DNA from: an uncultured Ilumatobacter sp. | GTDB taxonomy: Bacteria > Actinomycetota > Acidimicrobiia > Acidimicrobiales > Ilumatobacteraceae | NCBI GenBank assembly: GCA_937919625.1 | Contig: CALFRK010000051.1 | Coordinates: 1 to 64,000 of the forward strand | Length of the DNA: 64,000 nucleotides | Direction: 5' to 3' | In this document: piece after piece, positions 25,817 through 34,466 of the stretch | How positions within the stretch are numbered: position 1 is the stretch's first letter | How the letters are laid out: the number at the start of each line of letters is the position of its first letter | Notes under the pieces: generated by a model | Databases searched by the model: none | The model's input: only the letters and a program-made list of their open reading frames with translations | Told to the model about the DNA's origin: nothing | Made by a program: the position numbers and the translations under genes

Positions 25817-27273
25817 GAACCGACGTCGTCGTCGTCGGGGGCGGAACGGCAGGCAACGTCGTTGCTGCGCGGCTCGTCGAGGCCGGCGCATCGGTGGTCG
25901 TGTGCGAGGCCGGCCCCGACTATGGCGCGCTCGACGAGGGCCGATGGCCGTCTGAGCTGCTCGACGCTACGACGCTGCCCACGAGCCACGACTGGGGGTT
26001 TACCGGCGAGTCGGCCGATGGACGAACTTTGGAGTTCGACCGGGCGAAGGTGATCGGCGGCTGCTCCTCGCACAACGGCTCGACGATGTCGATCGGATGG
26101 TCAGGCGACTACGCATCGCTCCCTCCGGGATGGTCTGTTGACGCGTTGCGACCTGCGGTTGACCGAGCGATCGAACGCACGCGGGTACACGTTCCCGGCG
26201 AGGACGACATCCAGCCCTTCCAACGCGCATTTCTGGATGCGTGCGCGTCGCTCGGTGTCATGCGCACCGATGACCTGCTCGATCCGAAGGGTGGGGTCGG
26301 GGTCAGCCTGAGCCCGGTGAACGTGGTTGACGGCAAGCGATGGAACACCGCGATCGCCTACCTCGATCCCGTGCGGCAGTCTTCGGGCCTGCGCGTCATC
26401 GATCGATGTCTGGTCGACCGCGTCGAGTGTGTCGGCGGCAGAGTGGTTGGCGTTCACACGCTTGTCGACGGTCGTCCACTCCGCATCGGCACCGACCTCG
26501 TGGTGCTTGCCGCTGGGACATACGGCACGCCGGCGATCCTGCTGCGCTCCGGCCTCGGGCCGGCATCGGACCTTCGATCCGTCGGCGTCGACGTCGTGGT
26601 CGATCTGGCCGGTGTGGGCCGGCTCGTGCAGGACCAACCGGTGCTGCGCCTCGAGTTCGCGTCCACCGCTCTTCTCGACCGCGAGCTGGCTGCGTTCGCG
26701 GCGTGGCGCGGGTTCCTGCCCGAAGAACAAACCGTCGCCAAGCTCGCGAGTTCGACCGCGAATGCGCCGTTCGACACGCACGTCTTCCCGTGGATCGAAC
26801 CGGCCGAGGAAGGTACGTGGCGGTGTGTGGTTCCCATCGGGCTGCTCCGGCCCGATTCGTTCGGCTCGGTCCGGCTGGCCGACTCAGATCCAACATCGGC
26901 CCCGGTGATCGACCACCGATACCTGTCGACGGCGTCAGACGTCGAGCGGCTCGTCGAGTTCGTGCCCTGGGTGCGTGAACTCGTCCACACCGACGCACTG
27001 CGCGGCTACGTCGGGCCGGCCCAACGATTCCCCGAGGACGAGCCTCAACGGTGGGCGATGCGACACCATGTTCATTACTGGCATCCGACCGGGGGTGCCG
27101 GCCTCGGCGATCCCGACGACGAGTTCACCGTCTGCGACGCAAGAGCCAGGGTGCTCGGAGTCGAAGGCCTCGTCGTCGCGGACGCGTCACTCTTCCCGCG
27201 TGTTCCGCGCGCCACGACGGCGTTGCCGGTCACAGCGATCGGCGAACACGTCGCGACGAAGCTGACCGGTTGA
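25813..27273 (+). CDS. GMC-family FAD oxidoreductase
   Basis: A 486-residue flavoenzyme, complete. The N-terminal FAD site is VVVVGGGTAGNVVAARLVEAGASVVVCEAGPD, and the GMC signature region is VIGGCSSHNGSTMSIG. VVLAAGTYGTPAILLRSGLGP is signature 2. The C-terminal HHVHYWHPTGGAGLGDP carries active-site His and is followed by LVVADASLFPRVPRATTALPVTAIGE. Family enzymes oxidise alcohols to aldehydes or ketones, which fits a block with aldehyde dehydrogenase. The GTG start overlaps the stop of truncated mlrC2. It converges with the GlcD-like gene, 32 bp away. Confidence 0.87.
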   Translation: MRTDVVVVGGGTAGNVVAARLVEAGASVVVCEAGPDYGALDEGRWPSELLDATTLPTSHDWGFTGESADGRTLEFDRAKVIGGCSSHNGSTMSIGWSGDYASLPPGWSVDALRPAVDRAIERTRVHVPGEDDIQPFQRAFLDACASLGVMRTDDLLDPKGGVGVSLSPVNVVDGKRWNTAIAYLDPVRQSSGLRVIDRCLVDRVECVGGRVVGVHTLVDGRPLRIGTDLVVLAAGTYGTPAILLRSGLGPASDLRSVGVDVVVDLAGVGRLVQDQPVLRLEFASTALLDRELAAFAAWRGFLPEEQTVAKLASSTANAPFDTHVFPWIEPAEEGTWRCVVPIGLLRPDSFGSVRLADSDPTSAPVIDHRYLSTASDVERLVEFVPWVRELVHTDALRGYVGPAQRFPEDEPQRWAMRHHVHYWHPTGGAGLGDPDDEFTVCDARARVLGVEGLVVADASLFPRVPRATTALPVTAIGEHVATKLTG

Positions 27274-27305
27274 GCCGGGTGATGACCCGGCAGGAGCATT
27301 CGGGT

Positions 27306-28670
27306 TCAGATGGCCTTTCCAGGGTTGAGGAGGCTGTTCGGGTCGAAGAGCGCCTTCACCCGACGCTGCACTGCGAGGTGCGTCGGATCGATCTCCTGCT
27401 CCAGATATGGCCGCTTCAGGGTGCCGACGCCGTGCTCGGCAGCGATGGTGCCGCCCAGACGGAGCGCCAGTTCGACGATGTCGGCGAACGCGCGACGGGC
27501 TCGCTCGACCTCCATCGGGTCGGCGCCGTCGAACACCAGTAGCGGATGCATGTTGCCGTCGCCGGCATGGCCGATCGTCGGGAGCCGGATGCGGTTTCGC
27601 TCGCCGATCTCCACGATGCCTTCCAGCAGTTCGGGAAGGCGTTCTCGCGGCACTGCCACGTCCTCGGGCAGCATCGCCACGCCGAGTTGCTCGAATGCCG
27701 ACCACACGCGACGGCGCACCTCGATGAACATGTCCCCCTCTGCGGCGTCGGTCACGTGGTACACCTCGGTCGCGCCGTGACCGGTGCAGATGGCGGCGAT
27801 CGCCCCGATGGACTCGGTTGCGCCGTCCCCCACGGTCTGGGTGAGCAGCAAGCACGCCGCTGTCGTGTCGAGACCCATCGAGTACACGGCATCGACTTGC
27901 TGCAGCGAGGCCTGATCGACGATCTCCATCAGCGTCGGCTCGTGACCGGCCGTGAACACGTCGACGATTGCGCGTCCGGCCGATGGAAGGTCGGAGAAGT
28001 AGGCAACGGCCGTGCACGGCGCTGGCGGTTGTGGGAGGAGCTTCACGGTGACCTCCGTGATGACGCCGAGGACACCCTCGGAGCCGACGAAGACGCCGGT
28101 GAGGTCGAGCCCGGTGGTGCTCTTGAGTGTGTGACGACCGGTCCGGATGACCTCACCCGATGCCAGCACCACCTCGAGGCCGATGACGTAGTCGCGCGTG
28201 ACGCCGTACCGAACGCAGCAGAGTCCCCCGGCGTTGGTGGCGACGTTGCCACCGATGCTGGAGGTTTCGTACGAGGCGGGATCCGGCGGATAGAACGGAC
28301 CGACCTCGGCGACGGCTCGTTTGAGATCACCGTTGATCACCGCCGGTTGCACACGAGCCATGCGGTTGACGGTGTCGATCTCGAGCACCTGGTTCATGCG
28401 ATGCAGTGACAGGATGATGCAACCGTTGGATGCGTTCGCACCGCCGCACAGCCCAGTTCCCGCACCTCGCGTCACCACCGGTGCGTCAGCAGCGCGAGCA
28501 GCGTCGATGCACGCCACCACATCGGCCGTGGAACGCGGCATCACCAGCACCGCCGCAGCGCCGGCCTGCTCGAAGATCGCCCGGTCGTGGCTGTATGCGG
28601 CGATGACGTCCGGGTCGGTCTCGATGCAGTCGGCGGCCAGGCGGCCCTGCAGTTCGTCGATCAGCGTCAC
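27306..28670 (-). CDS. FAD-linked oxidase, GlcD / D-lactate dehydrogenase type
   Basis: A 454-residue flavoprotein of the VAO/PCMH superfamily that oxidises a 2-hydroxyacid. It has the FAD-binding stretch PVVTRGAGTGLCGGA, PASYETSSIGGNVATNAGGL and a C-terminal FAD-oxidase domain with HAGDGNMHPLLVFD and GGTIAAEHGVGTLKRP. The GTG at 28670 overlaps the cocE stop (GTGA). It plays the position that the unrelated FMN hydroxyacid oxidase fills in block 1, so both blocks pair hydrolase and aldehyde dehydrogenase with a hydroxyacid-oxidising enzyme from different families. Confidence 0.87.
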   Translation of the reverse strand: MTLIDELQGRLAADCIETDPDVIAAYSHDRAIFEQAGAAAVLVMPRSTADVVACIDAARAADAPVVTRGAGTGLCGGANASNGCIILSLHRMNQVLEIDTVNRMARVQPAVINGDLKRAVAEVGPFYPPDPASYETSSIGGNVATNAGGLCCVRYGVTRDYVIGLEVVLASGEVIRTGRHTLKSTTGLDLTGVFVGSEGVLGVITEVTVKLLPQPPAPCTAVAYFSDLPSAGRAIVDVFTAGHEPTLMEIVDQASLQQVDAVYSMGLDTTAACLLLTQTVGDGATESIGAIAAICTGHGATEVYHVTDAAEGDMFIEVRRRVWSAFEQLGVAMLPEDVAVPRERLPELLEGIVEIGERNRIRLPTIGHAGDGNMHPLLVFDGADPMEVERARRAFADIVELALRLGGTIAAEHGVGTLKRPYLEQEIDPTHLAVQRRVKALFDPNSLLNPGKAI

Positions 28671-30439
28671 GTGTCCCCGATCGGCAGTTCCAGGCGTGGG
28701 GCCGCGTCGGCGTCGTGGAGCACGGAGACGTGCGCCGCTGGGGCATCGTCTGGGCGACCGTGACCGAACGGCGTGAGCTGGATGGCGTAGGCGTGGCGGA
28801 TCGCGATGCGCAGGCGACTGCCAGCCCGTACTGTGCGCTGGCACCACTTGAACGCGCTGAACGTCACATCGGTGGGCGCACCCGGCTCCAGGTAGTCGTG
28901 CGTGCCGTCGAGGTGGCGGCAGCTCAGCCGGAGGACATCGCTGCTGAGAAAGATCGAGTCCCCTTGCGGGGTGAGTTCGTGCAGCATCACCACCAGGTCG
29001 GCATCGGGCTGGTCGCACACGACACGCAGGTGCAATTGTGGTTCACCGACGATCGTGATGTCGTCGGCGAGCACCGATGAGGTGTACACCAGACCCTGCC
29101 CATCGATGTCGGAGACGACGCGGGGGTTGGTCGGGTCGTTCCCGGCGACCGACATGAGGAAGTTGTTCATCGGCTGACCATGGAACGGCGAGTCAGGGCC
29201 GCTGCCTGCGGGTCGAGGCCGCAGCTCAGCCTCGTGCGTGCGCATGTCGAACGGGTCGCAGGAGAACGAAGCGGTCGGGCCGTCGGCCGGTGCCTCGGCG
29301 ATGAAGCCCGAGTGAGTCGCGTCCATCGGCCCATCGACCGAGCGGAGGTGTTTGACTGCCCGCCCAGCGGTCGCGGCGTCGAGTGACGGCGCTCCGATCC
29401 ATCGTTCGTCGCCGGTGAGATACAGCATCACCCTGTCCTGCAAGAAGGCCGGGGGCGGGGCGCCGTGCAGGATGTGACGAAGCCAATCGCGGCGAAGCTC
29501 GGGCAGGTTCGTCGTCGCATCTGGTCCGAAGGTGAGTTCGCCGACGCTTCCCTGGCCGAAGTGACACCCCATGTGGTCCCACGGGCCGATCACGAGGTGG
29601 CTCGCCGCGATCACCTCAGCCGGTGCGTGTTCACAGAACCGCCGCCAGTTGAAGATGGTGCCCCCACTGCTGTCGTCGTACATCCCGGTGATCGACAGCA
29701 CTGGGACTGTCGTGGCGGCCAACTGTGCAGGCTGGGCGCGGTACTTCTCCCAATACGGCCCAGGCTGGGCGCGGTCGACGTGTTCGAGGGTCGACTCGTT
29801 GACGGGTGCCCCGGCACGAGCAGCGGCTTCCACCAGCGAGGTGCCGGCAACTGCGGCGTCGTACAGGTGCCGGTGCCAGTTGGCGGCGTCTGCGTTGATG
29901 GTGAAGTGGGTGGCACGATTGCTCACCAGCCTCCCCCAGCCGAAGTCGTACAGGGAGGGAACGCCACCCTTGGGGACGTCGATGCCGATGCCACTCGTGG
30001 AGTCGGGTGTGGCCGCCTTCAGCGACGGTGGAGCGGCGGCAAGGATGAGGTACTGGTTGATGCCGGTGTACGAGCCGCCATGAAGCGCCACGTTGCCGTC
30101 GCACCATGGTTGGGCCGCGATCCATTCGACCGAGTCATAGCCGTCGAGAGCGTCGCGCAAGAGCGGGACGAAGTCGCCGTCGCTGTTGCCACGGCCGCGA
30201 ACGTCAATGGCGACGTAGGCGAAACCATTGGACGCCCAGAACACACCATCATCGTTGAGGTGATCGACCCCGTAGGGAGTGAGCTCCATCACGGCGCTCA
30301 CCGGCGCGACCTGGCCGCGCGGGCGCCACAGTGCAGCGTGCAACGACAGGCCGTCGCGCATCGGGACACGCACACCGATCGTGGTGACCACGGACTGCGA
30401 CGGCAATTCTGGAGGCTCGAGGCTGCTGTGCACGGACAT
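28667..30439 (-). CDS. CocE/NonD family X-Pro dipeptidyl-peptidase-like hydrolase (copy 2)
   Basis: Paralogue of the 3.2-5.0 kb gene over its full length, 590 residues. It has LTPYGVDHLNDDGVF, AIDVRGRGNSDG and the nucleophile elbow GGSYTG, and the same C-terminal jelly-roll domain. The ATG at 30439 corresponds to the start of copy 1; a GTG three codons upstream is possible. It lies 34 bp after the aldehyde dehydrogenase stop, whereas copy 1 overlaps. The two copies probably act on the same or closely related substrates. Confidence 0.88.
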   Translation of the reverse strand: MSVHSSLEPPELPSQSVVTTIGVRVPMRDGLSLHAALWRPRGQVAPVSAVMELTPYGVDHLNDDGVFWASNGFAYVAIDVRGRGNSDGDFVPLLRDALDGYDSVEWIAAQPWCDGNVALHGGSYTGINQYLILAAAPPSLKAATPDSTSGIGIDVPKGGVPSLYDFGWGRLVSNRATHFTINADAANWHRHLYDAAVAGTSLVEAAARAGAPVNESTLEHVDRAQPGPYWEKYRAQPAQLAATTVPVLSITGMYDDSSGGTIFNWRRFCEHAPAEVIAASHLVIGPWDHMGCHFGQGSVGELTFGPDATTNLPELRRDWLRHILHGAPPPAFLQDRVMLYLTGDERWIGAPSLDAATAGRAVKHLRSVDGPMDATHSGFIAEAPADGPTASFSCDPFDMRTHEAELRPRPAGSGPDSPFHGQPMNNFLMSVAGNDPTNPRVVSDIDGQGLVYTSSVLADDITIVGEPQLHLRVVCDQPDADLVVMLHELTPQGDSIFLSSDVLRLSCRHLDGTHDYLEPGAPTDVTFSAFKWCQRTVRAGSRLRIAIRHAYAIQLTPFGHGRPDDAPAAHVSVLHDADAAPRLELPIGDT

Positions 30440-30473
30440 GGTGATCACCCTTCGTCGTTTGTGGTTCGTCGTT

Positions 30474-31955
30474 CTAGTCGGGTCGCCCCACCGCGACCAC
30501 CGACATGCGCGTTGCAGCGCGCAGTGTGGGCAGGCCGCCTTCGACCCCCGAGCCCGACCAGCCGACCGATTCAGCCCCGGCGCGCGGGTCCGATGGTGGG
30601 TCGAGATGCGGATTCACGGTGACCCACGCTGCTCGGAGACAGTCGGCCAGTCGATCGATCTCAGCGTCGTCGGTGCTCCACCCGGTTGCCACCAGTCCGT
30701 ACGACGTGGCGTTCGCTAGTTCGATCCCGTGAGCGGTCGACGTGCAGCGAGTCACGGCCAAGACCGGGCCGAACACCTCCTCGGTGAACAGTTCGAGGTC
30801 GGGTTCGACGTCGATGACGATCGTCGGCGGGTAGTAGAAGCCGGGTCGTGGTCCCGGCGCTCCTCCGGTCACGATCCGCGCTCCGGCCGACGATGCGGCG
30901 TCGACCATCACCTCGACCCTTCGGAGGTGCTGCTCGCTACCGAGCGGACCCGCCTGCACACCGGTGCCGGTCGGATCGCCAGGGGTCCACGACGCCACAC
31001 GAGAAACCAGCAGATCGACGAGTTCGTCGTGATGGCGCTCGTGGACGATGAGTCGGGATCCGGACGAACACACCTGGCCGGCGCACCAGAAGATGTCGGC
31101 CGCGACCGCGTCGGCGACGACGTCGAGATCCGGTGCGTGCTCGCCCACGACGTGGGCGGACTTGCCACCAAGTTCGGTGAGCACCGGCGCAAGACCGCCA
31201 GCAGCGGCGCCAGCGAGGACAGCCCGCCCGGTCGTCACCGATCCGGTGAGGTTGACCTGCCCGATGTCACGATGGCGCACCAGTGCGTCACCGACCACGT
31301 TGCCCAGTCCGACCACGACGTTGAGCACGCCGTCGGGCACACCGGCTTGCGTCGCGAGTTCGGCGAGCAGGTTGGCGCTCGCCGAGGCGAGTTCGCTCGG
31401 CTTGAGCACGACGGTGTTGCCCACAGCGAGGCATGGCACGGTCTTGGTCAGAGCCACGAAGAACGGGAAGTTCCACGGCGCGACGACGGCGATCACGCCG
31501 CGTGGGACGCGCCGTGCCGGCGCAAAAACGTCGTCGTCGACTGCCGGCAACATCGCAACCGTGTCACGAATGAACGCCGTGGCGAGCGCGACATCCGCGC
31601 GTGTCACGTCGATCGGGATGCCGATCTCGAGGGTGTCGAGCAGCGCGATCCGATCGGCGTAGTCCTCGATCAGCGTCGCCAATTCCAACAGGCAGCTGAC
31701 GCGAAGGTCACGGTCGTGTGCCCAGTGCGTATCGTGGAATGCGCCCAGGGCCGATGCAACGGCTGCGTCGACGTCCTCGGGATGCCCGGCGGGGAGGTGC
31801 CACAGCGTCGTCTCGGTCGCTGGGTTGACCGACGCCAGCTCTTCTGAGCTTCTGGATGGTACGTGGTCCCCATCGATGTACGGCGTCAGGTCTGGCGGGG
31901 CGGCCGCCAACGCCTGCCGAACGTCGTCGGTCTCCGTTGTGGGAGGGTTCGTCAC
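30474..31955 (-). CDS. NAD(P)-dependent aldehyde dehydrogenase (copy 2)
   Basis: A 493-residue paralogue of the block 1 enzyme. It has VVAPWNFPFF, LTELGGKSAHVVGEHAPDLD and GQVCSSGSRLIV with the catalytic Cys. It begins with GTG at 31955 behind a good AGGAG. Palindrome C is about 17 bp upstream of the start, so repression at this site would separate it from the homogentisate genes that lie upstream on the same strand. Its first 12 codons and the leader are duplicated at 37.2 kb (see the direct repeat). Confidence 0.9.
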   Translation of the reverse strand: MTNPPTTETDDVRQALAAAPPDLTPYIDGDHVPSRSSEELASVNPATETTLWHLPAGHPEDVDAAVASALGAFHDTHWAHDRDLRVSCLLELATLIEDYADRIALLDTLEIGIPIDVTRADVALATAFIRDTVAMLPAVDDDVFAPARRVPRGVIAVVAPWNFPFFVALTKTVPCLAVGNTVVLKPSELASASANLLAELATQAGVPDGVLNVVVGLGNVVGDALVRHRDIGQVNLTGSVTTGRAVLAGAAAGGLAPVLTELGGKSAHVVGEHAPDLDVVADAVAADIFWCAGQVCSSGSRLIVHERHHDELVDLLVSRVASWTPGDPTGTGVQAGPLGSEQHLRRVEVMVDAASSAGARIVTGGAPGPRPGFYYPPTIVIDVEPDLELFTEEVFGPVLAVTRCTSTAHGIELANATSYGLVATGWSTDDAEIDRLADCLRAAWVTVNPHLDPPSDPRAGAESVGWSGSGVEGGLPTLRAATRMSVVAVGRPD

Positions 31956-32063
31956 AGTCGCTCCTGATCAATTACGTAGTTTATTTACGCATCGTACCGT
32001 AGCACGGACAGGTGGGCTCACCTCGACCAGGTGAACGGGTAGTTGTGGTCAGACGCGAAGCGG
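31923..32063. repeat. Direct repeat, copy 1 (ALDH2 start / operator C / hmgA2 end)
   Basis: About 140 bp that recur, diverged, at 37199-37340. The copy contains the first codons of aldehyde dehydrogenase 2, its ribosome site, operator C and the last codons of hmgA2. Shared stretches include CGTCGGTCTCCGTTG, GGTTCGTCAC and CGACCAGGTGAACGGGTAG. The two copies bracket the entire second homogentisate operon. Confidence 0.75.
31972..31992. promoter_or_regulatory. Palindromic operator C (TTACGTA-N7-TACGCAT)
   Basis: A 7-7-7 site with spacer GTTTATT, lying between the end of hmgA2 and the start of aldehyde dehydrogenase 2, inside the direct-repeat copy at 31923-32063. Same family as A, B and D. Confidence 0.68.
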
Positions 32064-33178
32064 GCTTCGTCGGTGACACGAAGCGGAGCGAAGGTGTCGA
32101 TCATCACGGCCACTTCTGCGGTGGCCGCTTGGTCGAGACTTGCTTCGATGCTGCCGGGCTGTGGGCCGTGGACGAATCCTGCGGGATGAAACGACAGTGA
32201 CCCGATCCCGATGCCGGACCCGGCGCGGCTCATGAAATCCCCCTCGGAGTAGAAGAGCACCTCGTCGGAATCGGTGTTGGCGTGGTGGTACGGCACTTTG
32301 ACAGCATCGGGGTGGAAGTCGAACAGCCGTGGCACGAACGAGCACACGACCGCACCGGGCAGTTCGAAGGTCTGGTGGACGGGTGGCGGCTGATGGATGC
32401 GGCCGACGATCGGCTCGAAATCGCCGATGTTGAACGCGTGGGGATAGACGCACCCGTCCCAGCCGACGACGTCGAACGGATGATCGCGGTGCACGTGACA
32501 TGACCACCCGGCCCGATTGCGAACCAGAACCGGTACCGAACCTCCCTCCTCGATGATCAGCTCTTCTGGCGCTCGAAGGTCGCGCTCGCAATAGGGAGCG
32601 TGTTCGAGAAACTGCCCGAATGTGGAGAGGTACCGCGACGGCGGCCGCACGTGTCCACGACTGGCGACAACCAGCGTGCTCAGCTCAGTGTCGACGATCC
32701 AGCGATGTGTCGTCGACGCCGGCACGACGACGTAGTCGCCCGGACCGACATCGAGACGACCGAACACCGACTCCAGGCGACCACTGCCCCGCTGCACAAA
32801 GATCAACTCGTCGCCGATCACGTTGCGGTACAGCGCGCCGTCATTCGATGCGACGGCCCACGAGATCTCGATGTCGTCGTTGGCGAGCAGCACGGTCCGG
32901 CCTGTCACGAGATCGTTGCGCGTGGACGTGAGGTTCGACGTGCGGATATGTCGAGGCGTGAGGGGGGAGTCCGCTGTGGCGGGACCGCTGTCGGGCGGAT
33001 CGGCCAGCGGCTCGATCGCGTCCAGCGCCGACGGCGAATTCCGGTGGTAGAGCAGACTCGAGTCGGAGGAGAAGCCGGCCTGGCCCATCAGTTCCTCGGT
33101 GAGACGATTCCCGGAAGCGTCCAGGTGATGGGTGTGGCGCTTTGCTGGGACGTTGCCGAGTTGTCGGTAGTGGGCCAT
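32018..33178 (-). CDS. hmgA: Homogentisate 1,2-dioxygenase (copy 2)
   Basis: A 386-residue paralogue of the 19.1-20.3 kb enzyme with the same motifs: VPYHHANTDSDEVLFYSEGDFMSR (a ligand His and Glu within it) and HPAGFVHGP (ligand His). The ATG at 33178 is one base from the fumarylacetoacetase stop; it aligns with the copy 1 start (MAHYRQLG against MPHYQQVG). It is the last homogentisate gene of the leftward operon. Its extreme C-terminus (YPFTWSR) is echoed by a fragment at 37.3 kb. Confidence 0.92.
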   Translation of the reverse strand: MAHYRQLGNVPAKRHTHHLDASGNRLTEELMGQAGFSSDSSLLYHRNSPSALDAIEPLADPPDSGPATADSPLTPRHIRTSNLTSTRNDLVTGRTVLLANDDIEISWAVASNDGALYRNVIGDELIFVQRGSGRLESVFGRLDVGPGDYVVVPASTTHRWIVDTELSTLVVASRGHVRPPSRYLSTFGQFLEHAPYCERDLRAPEELIIEEGGSVPVLVRNRAGWSCHVHRDHPFDVVGWDGCVYPHAFNIGDFEPIVGRIHQPPPVHQTFELPGAVVCSFVPRLFDFHPDAVKVPYHHANTDSDEVLFYSEGDFMSRAGSGIGIGSLSFHPAGFVHGPQPGSIEASLDQAATAEVAVMIDTFAPLRVTDEARFASDHNYPFTWSR

Positions 33179-33179
33179 G

Positions 33180-34466
33180 TCAGTGCTCCGTTGTCGTGAG
33201 GTGTCCGGGTGTGATCGTGCCGGTGACGCTGCCGAGGCCGATCCTTGAGCCAGGGTCCGACCCCGCCCATCCTCTGATCGTGATGCGATCGCCATCGAGC
33301 AGGAACGAGCGGGTGGTCCCGTCGGGAAGCGGGATCGGTCGTTCGCCGCGCCACGACTGTTCGATCAGGCTGCCTTCCGAACCGGGGATCGGCCCCGACA
33401 CGGTGCCGGACGCGAAGAGATCACCGGCCCGCAGGGACGCTCCGTTCACGGTCATGTGCGCCAGCTGCTGGGCGGCGGTCCAATAGATGTCGGCGAAACC
33501 GGTGCGCGCGATGACGATGGGCTCGCTGCCCGAGGCGCGCATGGTCTCCGATTGCACAAGCACCTCCAGATACAGATCGAACCCCGTGGCACCGGTCGCG
33601 TGGAGATAGTTGGCGACCGGCGGGTCCTGCTCGACCGGCTCGACCCGGTACGGCTCGAGCGCGTCGAGGGTGACGATCCAGGGCGACATCGAGGTGGCGA
33701 AGCTCTTTCCCAGGAACGGGCCGAGCGGCTGATACTCGTATGCCTGGATGTCGCGCGCTGACCAGTCGTTGATGAGACACACTCCGAACAGGTGGTCATC
33801 GGCGTCGGCCACCGCGACCGGATACCCCCGATCGGACGGCGCTCCGACGACGAAGCCGACCTCCAGTTCGATGTCGAGCGCGTTCGACGCCCCGTACTGT
33901 GGGCCGCCGGCGACCAGTCGAAGCCCATGGGGACGGGGGATGTCGGCGCCGTCGGGGACGATCGTTCCCGATCGACCGTGGTAGCCGATGGGGATGTGGC
34001 GCCAGTTCGGCATGAGCGCTTCACCATCGGGCCGGAAGAGCCGGCCGAGATTCGTCGCGTGATGCAGCGACGAATAGAAGTCGACATAGTCACCAACCGC
34101 GATGGGCAGCACCATCGTCAGTTCGTCGATGGGTACCAGCAACGGCGAAAGTTGGGCCTCGCGAGTCCGATCCGTGAACAACTCCATCAGGCGTCGGCGA
34201 AGGGCACGGTGAGCGGATCGACCCGCCGCGGCGAAGCCGTTCAGGGTCCCGCCGGCGTCGAGGAGTCCGTATTCGGCGGGCGAGTCGTCGAGGAAGCCCG
34301 TGCCCGCGGCCTCGGCGAGGTCGAGGGCCTGGTCGCCGATGGCGACGAACGCGCCGACGGTTCCATCGGTCCTTCGACCGACCCCGAGCGGAAGGTTGTG
34401 CAGCGGGAACGGTGAGCCCGGCGGGACGTCGACCCACGAGTCGGTCTCGGCGAGAGATGCACTCAT
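33180..34466 (-). CDS. fahA: Fumarylacetoacetase (copy 2)
   Basis: A 428-residue fumarylacetoacetate hydrolase with the same residues as copy 1: GDYVDFYSSLHHATN, IPIGYHGRSGT, DIELEVGFVVG and NDWSARDIQAYEYQPLGPFLGKS. The ATG at 34466 overlaps the stop of the aminotransferase-DinB fusion (ATGA), the same overlap that copy 1 has with its DinB gene. Sequence between copies is clearly diverged, so the duplication is old or the copies come from different donors. Confidence 0.92.
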   Translation of the reverse strand: MSASLAETDSWVDVPPGSPFPLHNLPLGVGRRTDGTVGAFVAIGDQALDLAEAAGTGFLDDSPAEYGLLDAGGTLNGFAAAGRSAHRALRRRLMELFTDRTREAQLSPLLVPIDELTMVLPIAVGDYVDFYSSLHHATNLGRLFRPDGEALMPNWRHIPIGYHGRSGTIVPDGADIPRPHGLRLVAGGPQYGASNALDIELEVGFVVGAPSDRGYPVAVADADDHLFGVCLINDWSARDIQAYEYQPLGPFLGKSFATSMSPWIVTLDALEPYRVEPVEQDPPVANYLHATGATGFDLYLEVLVQSETMRASGSEPIVIARTGFADIYWTAAQQLAHMTVNGASLRAGDLFASGTVSGPIPGSEGSLIEQSWRGERPIPLPDGTTRSFLLDGDRITIRGWAGSDPGSRIGLGSVTGTITPGHLTTTEH

